Shown here: positions 30,401 through 38,300 of the stretch, one piece after another
Layout of the letters: each line of letters begins with the position of its first letter
Position numbering within the stretch: position 1 is the stretch's first letter
Assembly (NCBI RefSeq): GCF_010731795.1
Contig: NZ_AP022591.1
Span: 4,154,001-4,218,000 of the forward strand
Length of the DNA: 64,000 nt
Reading direction: 5' to 3'
DNA from: Mycolicibacterium celeriflavum
Lineage (GTDB): Bacteria; Actinomycetota; Actinomycetes; Mycobacteriales; Mycobacteriaceae
Program-made: the position numbers and the translations under genes
Notes under the pieces: model-generated
The model's database searches: none
What the model was told of the DNA's origin: nothing
What the model saw: the letters and a program-made list of their open reading frames with translations, nothing else

Positions 30401-31244
30401 CGCCGGGCAGGACGGCGACCATGCTGGGCTGGTGTTGGGTGATCTGCAGGTCACCCCCTTGCCGGCCGAAACCCGCACCGCGCGTATGGATTTGACGTTC
30501 TCCATGTCTGAACGCTGGAACGAGGCGGGTGCCGCGGCCGGAGTCGGCGGTGTGGTGGAGTTCCGCACCGATGTGTTTGATGCGGCCAGTGTCGAGGTGT
30601 TGGTTGGGCGGTTGGAGCGGGTGTTGGTGGCGATGACGGCCGATCCGGCTCGGCGGTTGTCGTCGGTGGATGTGCTCGATGCTGCTGAGCATGCCCGGTT
30701 GGATGAGGTTGGGCATCGGGCGGTGTTGAGTGGGCCGGGGGCTGTGGCGGTGTCGATTCCGGCGCTGTTCGCTGAGCAGGTGGGTCGTGTCCCGGATGCG
30801 GTGGCTCTCAGCGGTGAGGGTCGGTCGTGGACGTATCGCGAGTTGGACGAGGCGTCTAACCGGTTGGCGCACTTGTTGGTTGAGCATGGTGCGGGGCCGG
30901 GTCAGTGTGTGGCGTTGTTGTTGGAGCGTTCGGCGCGGGCGGTTGTGGCGATTTTGGCGGTGCTCAAGTCCGGCGCGGCGTATATGGCGATTGATCCGAT
31001 GCATCCGGATGCGCGGATCGGGTTCATGGTGGCCGATGCCGCGCCGGTGGTGGCGGTCGGTTCGGCGGGATTGACGCATCGGTTGGGTGCTGATGTGCCG
31101 GTGGTCGATATCGACGATCCGCGTATCGACAGCTGTCCGGCGGGCGCGTTGGCGGGCCCGGCGCCTGATGATTTGGCTTACGTCATTTACACCTCGGGTA
31201 CGACGGTGTGCCCAAGGGGGTGGTGGTGGCGCATCGGGCGGTGA
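15411..31244 (+). CDS. NRPS segment: starter C, modules 1-4 and first part of A5
   Basis: Intact frame of about 5277 codons. Starter C 15450-16760 (CHHIVADGSG) probably N-acylates residue 1, as in GPL Mps1. A1 16840-18270, code DIWCMGEMWK, unassigned; T1 at 18390. C2 18550-19930 (HHIAFDGWS). A2 19960-22650, code DVGCITAIWK, unassigned, interrupted by an N-methyltransferase; T2. C3 22915-24290. A3 24370-25870, code DFWSVGMVHK, near the textbook Thr code DFWNIGMVHK; T3. C4 26150-27530. A4 27600-29030, code DVWCVAAVYK, unassigned; T4. C5 29295-30690. A5 starts at 30750. No E domain occurs in modules 1-5. Codes were aligned by eye to GrsA PheA. Reading diverges from homology at 31205; the final 13 residues are off-frame. 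Confidence 0.9.
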   Translation: MERNNGALQLKRGAEPSALDEGALPLTRGQLDIWLAQQMGQLDTEWHVGLFVKIDGPVERDPLEYAIRRVVREAEPGRASFFEANGQVFQKAIDYPDIDLPFHDLLGSSDPVQDAYRMALSIQHTPMPFTGPLFRFALFRTRLDEFYLFATCHHIVADGSGLVLVGHRVASVYSAIVSGAPIPPPLFGSLQDLVDRELEYEASNDYLEDQAYWAENIPAESEGTYRLPQATNKRDPQDFSSPIGLDPLLLRRVDEVSDLWGLPRSSVITAACALLVSGWCAAGSEVVLDFPVNRRVHPELKTLPGMVAGVVPLVLSVSPESTVADFCQHVDTRIREALEHQRFPVRALERKARASNPFQSADRVTVNFLPSIFSLTFGGVAASASFTNPGLAGEGFGLIFLSEGEQLSLGVSGAGKPFSSFDVADLAGRLQQVLTAMTADPGRRLSSIELLVGGERAELGAWGNQALLTRPASSSISIPVLFAQQVARAPEAVAIRYEGCNWTYRELDEAANRLAHLLIAQGAGPGQCVALMFSRSAEAIVAILAVLKTGAAYLPIDPAHPASRIEFMVADAAPMVAIAASAAAERLAGCDLPVIDIADPSVSSYPCTDPPAPAADDLAYIIYTSGTTGVPKGVAITHSNVTELIGSLDPALAAPGQVWSQWHSYAFDISGWEIFSALLHGGRLVVVPELVANSSEDFHALLTAEKVSVLCQTPSAVGMLSPERLTGVTLMVGGEACPAEIVDRWAPGRVMINEYGPTEATMWVALSTPLTAGSDVTPISPPLPRAAFFVLNKWLHPVPADVIGELYLAGPQLASGYVRRAGLTASRFVACPFGGSGERMYRTGDLVSWGSDGQLRYLGRADEQIKIRGYRIELGEIQAALAGLGGVEQAVVIVREDRPGDKRLVGYVTGSADPVELRAALTDRLPAYMVPAAVVVIDSLPLTVNGKLDKRALPAPEYQHAERYRAPATVNEEILAGIYAQVLGVELVGVDDSFFDLGGDSLSAMRVIAAINTSLDSRLSVRTLFEAPTVAQLAPRIGGDATRRKPLVAGERPAVVPLSFAQNRLWFLNEFEGGNATYNIPTAFRITGVLDVEALATALDDVIARHESMRTVFPDIDGVPYQSVLAAKPGMWRRGAAVVSVREQDVAGELAALARYRFDLSAEIPIRAQIFSVAPEQHVVGIVVHHIAFDGWSLAPMVRDVGEAYRARAQGHAPDWTPLAVQYVDYTLWQQDWLGAPSDPDSVISSQLEYWRQELADLPEVMSLPPDRARPPVASYRGDEVELRIEPQAWAGVKQLAAAHNATVSMVLQAVMAMVLHRAGAGEDVAMGTPIAGRSDQALDDLVGFFVNTWVLRVGVNSARPFSDVLAEVRQKALDAYSNQDVPFELLVEQLNPARSTSHNPLFQVLMVFQNNVRPEALSLDQVSIEQLPVTTRTARFDLDIELSEVPTNDPAAPMAAGMVLYATDLYDRATIERLVSWLTRAIEAVVADASVLVGDVSMLDHDELDLVLSEWSGTGVTAPVGVAPQLLAAAVSADPDALAVVDGTREMSYRELDEQSTRLARVLIEAGVGPERAVGVAMDRSAELVVAWWALMKAGGAYVPVDSAHPVERIATVLDAVEAVCVLTASADSIAVAGERPVLRIGDLDPSAMTADPITDTDRLGPLTVDTTAHVIFTSGSTGTPKGVAVSHAGLLGVAALHEVIGLGADTRMLMVAAPTFDVSVGEMLLAVGARAALVVAPSDGYAGEALTRLLESQQVTAACLTPTVLSTVDRSRLSKIDTLITTGEACPTELATAWSRGRRMFNAYGPTETTIWATCSAPLSPGQPVGIGSPIFGVGALVLDDRLKPAPVGVIGELYLAGPALAHGYVGRPDLTADRFTANPYGGPGARMYRTGDRVRWTRAGVIDYLGRADTQIKLRGQRIELGEIENTLLACPEIRQAIATVYHGNTGDHLIAYVTLDDTTSTEKDVETVEHWQKVYDEVYGANGSAPAFGMDFRGWNSSFTEDPIPLEEMEEWRSATVTRIMALQPRRVLEIGVGSGLVLSKLAPHCEHYVATDMSAVAVDKLARSLEELQVPWRDRVELLAQPAHITDGLANGYFDTVIINSVVQYFPSAGYLSDLIDTVMNLLGPAGSLFIGDVRNHSLQGAFQTAVALARTDTADADEIRRRVQLAVVSEPELLLAPEFFTTWAAENQAVAGLDIEVKRGWADNELTRYRYDVIVRKTPTPVRSLATAPAWSWTQCAGVRGLQHQLASERPGVVRITDIPRAVLVTDIHIEDALAAGLSVEDALAQAIAATPDTATPEQLHQIGEANGYHVAVTWGVRLGSLDAVFIALNDDGHAPALTDLYLPPAGAHLRNTHANQPQTNTKISAVRQRLSARLPEYMVPSQIVVLEEFPLTSSGKLDRKALPAPMFAATSFRAPQTETEERLAAIYAQVLGLERVGADDSFFDLGGDSLLAMRVVAAVNSGLNANLDVRVLFEAPTVSELAPRIGAAGGGLEPLMAVERPAVVPLSFAQNRLWFIDQLQGPSPIYNMAVAFRLQGRLDAEALGQALTDVVGRHESLRTLFVAPKGVPQQLVVPVDDADCGWQVVDAAGWTPDLLADEVDAVARYTFDLSTEIPLRAKLFRIADDEHVLVAVVHHIAADGVSINPLVSDLAVAYASRCAGQVPDWEPLPVQYVDYTLWQREQLGDLGDPDSSIAAQLAYWEQALAGMPEQLDLPTDRPYPPVADYRGASVPLEWSAELQQQIARVAHEHNATAFMVMQAALAVLLSKLSASNDVAIGFPIAGRRDPALESLVGFFVNTLVLRVDVAGAASFAELLSDVRTRSLAAYEHQDVPFEVLVERLNPTRSLSRHPLVQVMLAWQNFAGQDSTQRLALGDLEATPLPADTRTARTDLTFALGEHWTADGEPAGISGEVEFRTDVFDAASIEVLIERFERVLVAMTADAGLRLSSLDVLDEIEHARLDVVGNRVALSRSGSSAAVSIPVLFAEQVGRAPEAVAVSCGARSWSYAGLDAAADRLAQVLVGRGVGVGDRVGLLVPRSGEAVVAMLGVLKAGAAYVPMDPAHPDARIGLVLDDAAPRAVLTTAELRGRLGERAVAVIDVNEVGDVDGVGGRRESGVVAAGVGADDVAYLIYTSGTTGVPKGVAVPHANVVRLLETLDADVPGAGVWSQCHSLAFDFSVWEIWGALLSGGRVVVVPDAVVRSAEDLHALLVAEQVSVLSQTPSAFYALQAADVLAPELSDQLKLETVVFGGEALEPQRLGPWLAHHPGLPRLVNMYGITETTVHASVREITEADGASSVSPIGVPLAHLGFFVLDGWLRPVPAGVVGELYVAGAGLAYGYVGRAGLSASRFVACPFGGAGAPGQRMYRTGDLVRWGADGQLVYLGRADEQVKIRGYRIELGEIQAALAACDGVQQAVVIARQDRPGDKRLVGYVTGSADPGEVRAALGQRLPAYMVPAAIVALEALPLTVNGKLDTRALPAPEYQDADRYRAPATLTEEILAGIYAQVLGVERVGVDDSFFELGGDSLSAMRVIAAINSSFDSGLAVRVLFEAPTVAQLVSRIGADGGDLDPLVPMPRPAVVPLSFAQNRLWFIDQLQGPSPIYNMAVALRLSGRLDAYALGQALADVVGRHESLRTLFVASEGMPQQLVVPVEENDFGWQIVDATGWPDSRLDEAIDAAARYTFDLAAEIPLRAELFRVADDEHVLVAVVHHIAADGWSITPLVADLGVAYASRCAGQAPGWDPLPVQYVDYTLWQREQLGDIDDPDSRIATQLAYWEQALSGMPEQLQLPTDRPYPPLADYRGARVAVEFSAELQQRVVQLAYAHNATSFMVIQAALAALLSKLSASSDVGVGFAIAGRVDPALDQLVGFFVNTLVLRIDAAGDPTVAELLAQVRARSLAAYEHQDLPFEVLVERLTTTRSLTRSPLVQVLLAWQNFAGQDSDHVGMALGDLNVAPLPVDTRTARMDLTFTLGEHWNEDGEPAGIRGEVEYRTDVFDAASIEMLIERLERVVLAMTTEPARRLSSVDVLDEAEHARMDDWGHRTVLTEPVTGQSVPVSFAEQVARTPEAVALSDGQRSWTYRELDEAANRLAHHLAAQGAGPGECVALLLPRSAEAIVSILAVLKSGAAYLPIDPALPTARIDFMVADATPVAAVTRTGLADRLDNCDLLVIDVEDSRTQDNPGTALPAPAPDDIAYFIYTSGTTGVPKGVAVAHRNVAQFVAGANAEVRAAGAWSQWHSLAFDVSVWEIFGALLHGGRLVVVPEQVAGSPGDLHTLLVAEGVDVLCQTPSAAGMLSADGLESTALVVAGEACPTELVDRWAPGRVMINAYGPTEATVYAAMSAPLETDCDVAPIGSPVSGAALFVLDAGLRRVSPGVVGELYIAGGGVAVGYWRRGGLTASRFVACPFGGPGERMYRTGDLVRWGADGQLAYLGRADEQVKIRGFRIELGEVQAALAGCDGVAQAVVIAREDRPGDKRLVGYITGTADPAAARATLAERLPVYMVPAAVVVIDALPLTANGKLDRRALPAPEYSDVDRYRAPSTPTEEILAGIYAQLLGLERVGVDASFFDLGGDSLSAMRVVAAINTCLDAGLSVRALFEAPTVAELAPRVGVGGGGLEPLVATDRPAVVPLSFAQNRLWFVDQLQGPSAIYNMAVALRLDGHLDAVSLGQALADVVGRHETLRTLFVASDGVPQQLVVPVERADLGWTVVDAIGWPEAQVRGAIDTVVRRPFDLATEIPLRTTLFRLADEAHVLVAVVHHIAADGWSVTPLVADLGAAYASRCAGQAPNWAPLPVQYVDYTLWQREQLGDIDDPDSRIAAQVAYWQQALAGMPEQLQLPTDRPYPAVADYRGASVAFEWPAELQQRIARIAREHDATTFMVVQAALAVLLSKLSATDDVALGFAIAGRGDPALDGLVGFFVNTLVLRVEIAGDPSVAELLSEVRARSLAAYEHQDVPFEVLVDRLNPTRSLAHHPLVQAMLAWQNLAGQDGDHAGLVLGDLQVTPLPAETRTARMDLTFSMSERWNEAGAAAGVGGVVEFRTDVFDAASVEVLVGRLERVLVAMTADPARRLSSVDVLDAAEHARLDEVGHRAVLSGPGAVAVSIPALFAEQVGRVPDAVALSGEGRSWTYRELDEASNRLAHLLVEHGAGPGQCVALLLERSARAVVAILAVLKSGAAYMAIDPMHPDARIGFMVADAAPVVAVGSAGLTHRLGADVPVVDIDDPRIDSCPAGALAGPAPDDLAYVIYTSGTTVCPRGWWWRIGR
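21320..22110 (+). other. N-methyltransferase domain embedded in A2
   Basis: Inserted between the IELGEIE motif (A8) and the C-terminal SGKLDRKALP motif of A2, the usual site of amino-acid N-methyltransferases. Begins with VEHWQKVYDEVYG. SAM-binding motif I is VLEIGVGSGLVLSKLA, followed by YVATDMS. Later motifs are DTVIINSVVQYFPS and GSLFIGDVRNHS. Predicts an N-methyl residue at position 2. Confidence 0.88.
24181..26023 (+). repeat. Thr A-domain repeat, copy 1 (A3, intact)
   Basis: Reference copy of a roughly 1.8-kb block. It spans the end of C3, the C-A linker, all of A3 and the front half of T3. The 24297-26006 part is shared with copy 2 (38320-40027) and the whole block with copy 3 (50421-52249). 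Differences seen by eye are a few substitutions plus the indels listed for copies 2 and 3. G and T dominate third codon positions on this strand. Confidence 0.9.
28346..29036 (+). repeat. A4/A8 C-terminal subdomain repeat, copy 1
   Basis: 691 bases from the LVVAGEACPT motif to the end of A4, matching 43713-44403 with one mismatch seen (28737/44104). A shorter shared stretch lies upstream (about 27623-27724 and 42984-43085). The A-core between them, holding most pocket residues, has diverged. Confidence 0.88.
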
Positions 31245-32327
31245 CGCAGATGTTGGGGGCGTTGCCGGCGCATCTGCCGGTGGCGGGGGTGTGGTCGCAG
31301 TGGCATTCGTTGGGTTTCGACGTGTCGGTGCAGGAGATTTTCGGGGCGCTGCTCAATGGTGGGCGGTTGGTGGTGGTGCCCGATGCGGTGGTGCGGTCGG
31401 CGGCCGATTTCCATGCGTTGTTGATCGCCGAGCGGGTCAGTGTGCTCAGTCAGACGCCGTCGGCGTTGGCGGTGCTCTCGCCGCAGGGCTTGGATGCGGT
31501 GGCGTTGCTGATCATGGGTGGGGAGCCGTGCCCGCCGGAGTTGGTGGAGCGGTGGGCGCCGGGTCGGGTGATGATCAATGTGTGCGGGCCGACGGAGACG
31601 TCGGTGTTCGCGGCGATGAGTGCGCCGCTGGTGTCCGGATCGGGCGTGGTTCCGATTGGGACTCCGGTGCCTGGGGCGGCGTTTTTCGTGTTGGATCAGT
31701 GGTTGCGTCCGGTGCCGGCCGGTGTGGTCGGTGAGTTGTATGTGGCGGGTCGGCTCGGGTGTGGGTATGTGCGTCGGGCGTCGTTGACCGCGTCGCGGTT
31801 TGTGGCGTGTCCGTTCGGTGGTTTCGGGCAGCGGATGTATCGCAGCGGGGATTTGGTGCGTTGGGGTGCTGATGGGCAGTTGGTGCATCTGGGTCGTGCC
31901 GATGAGCAGGTCAAGATCCGCGGGTATCGCATCGAATTGGGTGAGGTCCAGGCCGCGCTAGCGGCGTGTGTTGGGTGGATCAGGCGGTGGTGATCGCGCG
32001 TGAGGATGCCCCCGGTGATAAGCGTCTGGTCGGTTATGTCACCGAAACGTTCGCCGGTGCAGTCGATTCCGCTCAGGCGCGTGCTGCGCTGGGGCAGCGG
32101 TTGCCGGCCTATATGGTGCCCGCGGCGGTGGTGGTGCTCGATGTGTTGCCGTTGACGGCCAACGGCAAGCTTGACCGGCGCGCGTTGCCGGCGCCGGAGT
32201 ATGCCGATGTGGATCGCTACCGGGCGCCGAGCACCCCGACCGAGGAGATCTTGGCCGGCATCTTCGCCCAGGTACTGGGTCTGCAACGCGTCGGAATCGA
32301 CGACTCCTTCTTCGACCTCGGCGGCGA
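30566..32327 (+). repeat. Pro-type A-domain repeat, copy 1 (A5, two 1-base deletions)
   Basis: 1762 bases from the end of C5 to the GGD of T5, nearly identical to 47247-49008. Lacks one G near 31205 and one near 31975. A further 245-base identity resumes at 32419-32664 (end of T5 and start of C6), matching 49100-49345. Confidence 0.9.
31208..31993 (+). CDS. NRPS segment: middle of A5 between two frameshifts
   Basis: Carries A5 core motifs from VPKGVVVAHRAV through MYRSGDLVRWGADG to QVKIRGYRIELGEVQ. Specificity residues with the flanking parts: DVQSIGVVFK. Gln at the third code position is typical of proline-type pockets (DVQFIAHVVK), so Pro or a related cyclic amino acid is a tentative guess. 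The homologous reading enters from the preceding frame at 31205 (GG where the sister copy at 47885 has GGG) and leaves at about 31975 (GGG where the sister has GGGG). Not an independent gene. Confidence 0.75.
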   Translation: MPKGVVVAHRAVTQMLGALPAHLPVAGVWSQWHSLGFDVSVQEIFGALLNGGRLVVVPDAVVRSAADFHALLIAERVSVLSQTPSALAVLSPQGLDAVALLIMGGEPCPPELVERWAPGRVMINVCGPTETSVFAAMSAPLVSGSGVVPIGTPVPGAAFFVLDQWLRPVPAGVVGELYVAGRLGCGYVRRASLTASRFVACPFGGFGQRMYRSGDLVRWGADGQLVHLGRADEQVKIRGYRIELGEVQAALAACVGWIRRW

Positions 32328-35300
32328 TTCGCTGTCGGCGATGCGAGTGGTGGCTGCGATCAACGCCGGCCTCGATGCCGGGCTTTCGGTGCGCGCGGTG
32401 TTCGAGGCGCCCACGGTGGCGCAGTTGGCGCCGCGGATCGGTGCCGCTGGTGGTGGTCTGGAGCCGTTGGTGGCCGGGCAGCGCCCGGCGGTGGTGCCGT
32501 TGTCGTTTGCCCAGCAGCGGTTGTGGTTCATCGACCAGTTGCAGGGCCCGTCGGCGATCTACAACATCGCGGTGGCGTTGCGCTTGAGCGGGCGCCTGGA
32601 CGCCCAGGCGTTGGGTCAGGCGTTGACCGATGTGGTGGGCCGCCACGAAAGCCTGCGCACCTTGTGCGTCGCACCTGAAGGCATCCCTCAACAGGTCGTG
32701 GTGCCGCTCGCGGAGTCCGACTTCGGCTGGCAGATCGTCGACGCCGACGGCTGGCTGGAAGACCGGCTCGACGAGGCCATCGACGCCGCGGTGCGTCGCC
32801 CGTTCGACCTGGCGACCGAGATCCCGTTGCGCGCAGAGCTTTTCCGCATCGCCGACGACGACCACGTGCTGGTGGCGGTGGTGCACCATATCGCCGCCGA
32901 CGGGTGGTCGATCAAGCCTTTGGTCGCCGACATAGGCATGGCATATGCCAGCCGGTGCGCGGGCCAGGCGCCCGACTGGACGCCGTTGCCGGTGCAGTAC
33001 GTCGACTACACGCTGTGGCAGCGCGAGCAGCTCGGAGATCTGGAGGACCCCGACAGCCGCATCGCCGCACAGCTGGCCTACTGGGAGCAGGCGCTGGCCG
33101 GGATGCCCGAACAGCTGCAGCTGCCCACCGACCGGCCCTACCCGCCGGTGGCCGACTACCGCGGAGCACGAGTGGCCGTGGAATTCCCGGCAGAGCTGCA
33201 GCAGCGCGTCGCACAGGTCGCTCGTGCGCACAATGCCACCAGCTTCATGGTGATGCAGGCCGCCCTGGCGGTGCTGCTTTCCAAACTCAGCGCCAGCAGT
33301 GACGTGGGCGTCGGCTTCGCGATAGCCGGGCGCGGTGAGACCGCGCTCGACGGTCTGGTCGGCTTCTTTGTCAACACCCTGGTGCTGCGAGTCGATGTGT
33401 CCGGAGACCCGACGGTTGACGAGCTGCTTCGCGACGTGCGCGGGCGCAGCCTGGCAGCTTACGAACACCAGGACGTACCGTTCGAAGTACTGGTCGAGCG
33501 CCTCAACCCCACCCGCTCGATGACGCACTCTCCGCTGGTACAGGCGATGTTGGCCTGGCAGAACTTCGCCGGGCAGGACAGCGACCCCGACGAGATCGCG
33601 CTAGGTGAACTCGACGTCACACCGCTGCCGGTGGACACCCGTACCGCTCGCATGGACCTGACCTTCTCGCTGGGCGAGCACTGGGACGACGACGGTGCGC
33701 CCGCCGGAATTCGCGGCGAGGTGGAATACCGCACCGATGTGTTCGACGCGGCCAGCATCGAGGTCCTGATCGAGCGGCTGGAGCGGGTGGTGGCGGCGAT
33801 GACCGCCGAGCCCGCCCGGCGACTGTCGACGATCGATCTCCTCGATCACGCTGAGCATGCCCGCCTCGCCGACATCGGTAACCGTGCGGCGCTGACCCGG
33901 CCCGCATCCTCTTCAGCGTCCATCCCGGTGTTGTTCGCCGAGCAGGTGGCGCGCACCCCCGAGGCCGTGGCGGTCAGTTGTGCCGAGCGCTCATGGACCT
34001 ACGCCGACGTCGAGGCGGCCGCTGATCAGTTGGCGCAGCTGTTAGCTGCCCGCGGTGTGGGTCCCGGTGAGTGCGTGGCGCTGCTCTTGCCACGGTCGCC
34101 CGAGATGATCGTCGCCATCCTGGCGGTGTTCAAGGCCGGAGCGGCGTACCTGCCGATTGACCCGGCGCTGCCGGCGGCACGGATGGACTTCATGGTCCTC
34201 GATGCCGCGCCGATCGCCGGCATCACCAACGCCGCGTTGGCCGAGCGGCTGGCCGGCGGCGACCTACTGGTCATCGACATCGACGACCCCGGCATCGAAA
34301 GCCAACCCGCGAGTGTTGGGCTGCCGGCACCGGCCCCCGATGACCTCGCTTACCTGATCTACACCTCGGGAACCACCGGCGTTCCCAAAGGCGTGGCCGT
34401 CACTCACCGCAACGTCACCCAGCTGCTCGAGCAATTGCATCGCTATCTGCCGGTGACAGGGGTCTGGACTCAGTGCCACACCTACGGCTTCGACACCTCG
34501 GTGTGGGAGACCTGGTCGCCCCTTCTTCACGGCGGTCGTGTGGTGGTGGTGCCAGACTCGGTGACACGCTCGCCCGAAGACTTCCAGGCCCTGCTGTCCG
34601 CCGAACAGGTCAGCGTGCTGACTCAGACCCCGTCGGCGGTAGGGATGTTGTCGCCGGAGGGCCTGGGTTCGCTGGCGCTGGTGGTGGCCGGTGAGGCTTG
34701 CCCACCTGAACTGGTCGACCGGTGGGCGCCGGGGCGGGTCATGATCAACGCCTACGGCCCGACCGAGACGACCATGGTGGTGCTGCTCAGCGCGCCGTTG
34801 ACCCCGGCGTCGGGCGTGGTGCCCATCGGCGCGCCGGTGCCGACTGCCGCGTTGTTCGTGTTGGACAACGCGATGCATCCGGTGGCCACCGGTGTGGTCG
34901 GTGAGTTGTACGTGGCCGGTCGCGGGCTGGCGTGCGGATATGTGTGCCGGTCGGGTCTGACCGCTTCGCGGTTCGTCGCCTGTCCGTTCGGTGGGCCGGG
35001 CGAAAGGATGTACCGCACCGGCGATCTGGTTTGTTGGGGCCCCGACGGACAGCTGCAGTATCTCGGGCGCGCCGACGAACAGGTCAAGATCCGCGGGTAT
35101 CGCATCGAGCTGGGTGAAGTCCAAGCGGCCCTGGCCGCCTGTGACGGGGTGCAGCAGGCGGTGGTGATCGCGCGTGCGGACCGCCCGGGAGACAAGCGCC
35201 TGGTCGGTTATGTGACGGGCACCGCCGACCCGGTCGAGACCCGTGCCACGCTGGCCGACCGGCTACCCGCCTACATGGTGCCGACCGCGGTGGTGCTCTT

Positions 35301-38300
35301 GCCTGCGCTTCCGCTGACGCCCAACGGCAAATTGGACACCCGAGCCCTGCCGACTCCGGTGTATCAGGATATCGACCGGTACCGCGCCCCGAGCAACGCG
35401 GTGGAGGAACTCCTGGCCGCCGTCTACGCGCAGGTGCTCGGGCTGGAGCGGGTCGGGGTGGACGACTCGTTCTTCGAACTGGGCGGCGACAGCATCTTGT
35501 CGATGCAGGTGGTGGCCAGGGCCCGGGCGGCCGGACTGCTGTGCCGCCCACGCGACATCTTCGTCGAGCAGACCGTGGCCCGGTTGGCCCGGGTGGTCCG
35601 GGTGGCCGACGGTGAGGCCGGCGCGGTCGATGAGGGCGTCGGACCGGTGGTCGCTACGCCGATCATGCGCTGGCTCGAAGCTGTGGACGGCCCGGTGGAC
35701 GAGTTCAACCAGACGATGGTCGCGCAGGCCCCCGCCGGGGTGACCGAGGCCGACGTGGTCGCGGTGCTGCAGGCCCTGCTGGACCGGCACGCGATGTTGC
35801 GGCTGCGCGTCGAGGAAGACTCCGGCGGAGGTTGGTCGCTGCACGTGCCCGAGGCCGGTTCGGTGGCCGCGCGCGAGTGTCTGCAGACGGTCGACGTGTT
35901 CTCCGAGGCCGCATTGCTCGGCGCGCGCTCACGGTTGAACCCGGCAGCCGGGAGGATGGTGAGCGTGCTGTGGGTCCGTTCCACCGGGCAGCTGGCGTTG
36001 GTCATCCACCATCTCGCCGTCGATGGGGTGTCGTGGCGAATCCTGTTGGAAGATCTGAACATTGCTTGGGCCCAACACCGCAGCGGCGAACCGATCGCCC
36101 TGCCGCCGGCCGGTACATCGTTCGCTCGGTGGTCCGGAATTCTCGTTGAGCATGCACACCACCCGAAAGTCGTGCAGCAAGCCGAAACCTGGCGGCAGGT
36201 GGCGGCGACGCCGGCAGTGTTGCCGTCGTTGCAACCGGCGGTGGATACGTTCGCGACGGCCGGGCAGTTCTCGACGGAGCTGGATGTCGAAACGACCCGG
36301 ATGCTGCTCGGTGAGGTGCCTGCAGCGTTCCATGCCGGCGTACAGGACATCCTGTTGGTCGCATTTGGTTTGGCGGTCGCCGAGCTGACGGGCACCCGCG
36401 TGCCCATCAGCATCGACGTGGAAGGCCACGGGCGCGACGAAGATCTGGCCGACGTCGACCTGACGCGCACCGTCGGGTGGTTCACGAGCAAGTACCCCGT
36501 GTCGTTGGCCGTCGGCGGCCTCGACTGGACGCGGGTGACAAAAGGCGAGGCGGCCCTGGGCGCGGTGATCAAAGGCGCCAAGGAACAGCTGCGCGCCTTG
36601 CCGGACGGTCTTACCTACGGTCTGCTGCGCTATCTGAACACCGATATCGAGCTGGCCGGGTCGGACCCGGCGATCGGGTTCAACTACCTCGGGCGGATGG
36701 GTGCGGCCAGCGCCCAGCTCTCCGAGGACATGTGGCGGATCAGCCAAGAGGGTCTGGCGTCGGCCGGCGCAGTCGCTGCCATACCCATGCCGCTTGCGCA
36801 CACCGTCGAACTCAACGCCGGCACCGTGGAAACGGATAGCGGCCCACAGCTGCACGCCAACTGGTCATGGGCGTCCTCGGTGCTCGATCACGCGCAGGTG
36901 CTCCGGCTCAGCCAATTGTGGTCGGCCGCTCTGACCGGTATCTGCGCGCATGTGCGCGCCGGCGGCGGCGGGTTGACGCCGTCGGATATCGCGCCGGCCC
37001 GGCTGAGCCAGCAGCAGGTCGACGAGTTGCAGCAGCGGTACCGCATCGCTGACGTGCTGCCGCTGACTCCCCTGCAACAGGGTCTGCTGTTCCATGCCGG
37101 CGCCGCCCAGGGCAGCGAAGACCTCTATGCGGTTCAGCTGGACATCACCGTGACGGGTTCGCTCGACCCGCAGCGGCTGCAGGACGCGGTGCAGGCCGTG
37201 GTCAACCGGCACCCGCACCTGGCGGCGCGCTTCTGCGCGGAGTTCGACGAGCCGGTGCAGGTGATCTTGGCCGATCCCGTCGTCCCCTGGCAGTACATCG
37301 AGCTCGACGACGACCTCGACCTCGACGGGCAGGTACAGGCGGTGTGCGCCGCCGAACGCGCCGCGGTCTGTGATCTGGTCGGCCAGTCGGCTTTTCGGGC
37401 GACGTTGGTCCGCATCGCAGCCGACCGGCACAGGTTCCTGCTGACCAACCACCACATCGTCATCGACGGTTGGTCGCTACCCATCCTCCTGCAGGAGATC
37501 ATCGCCGGCTACTACGGTCATCCGCTGCCCGCACCTGCCTCGTACCGCAGCTTCGTCAGCTGGCTGGCCGGCCAGGATCGCACCACCGCCCAAGTGGCCT
37601 GGGGCGAGCTGTTCGCCGGGTTCGACAGCCCGACGCTGGTGGCTCAGCCGGGCCGTGGGGGACTCGGCCGGCGAGGCGTCGTCTCGCATCAGGTCCCCGA
37701 GCAGATCATGCAAGCTCTCACTGAGCTGGCCCGCTCGCACCAGACCACCGTCAACATCGTGCTGCAGAGCGCTTTCGCCCAATTGCTGTGCCAGTTGACC
37801 GGTCAGCATGATGTTGCCTTCGGAACCGCGGTCTCGGGACGGCCGGCAGAGGTGGCCGGTGCGGAGTCGATGGTCGGGCTGCTGCTCAACACGGTGCCGG
37901 TACGCGCGAACATGACGGCGACCACCACCACCGCGGAGCTGCTGGATCGACTGCAACGCGCCTACAACCACACCCTCGAGCACCAGCACCTGGCGCTGAA
38001 CGACATTCACCGCATCACCGGGCGCGACCAATTGTTTGACGCTCTGTTCATATTCGAGAATTACCCGATCGACACCGCCGCGGTGGCCGGTGATCACGAG
38101 TTGGCGATCACCGAATTCACCACCCGCGAATACAACCACTACCCGCTGACGGTTGCCGCCCTTCCGGGCAGCGACCTCGGCCTCCGCGTCGAGTTCGACA
38201 CCGATGTGTTCGGTGTGGACGACATCAGGGCGCTGATCGAGCGGTTCGAGCGTGTGCTGGCGGCGATGACCGCCGAACCGATGCGGCGGCTCGCCACGCT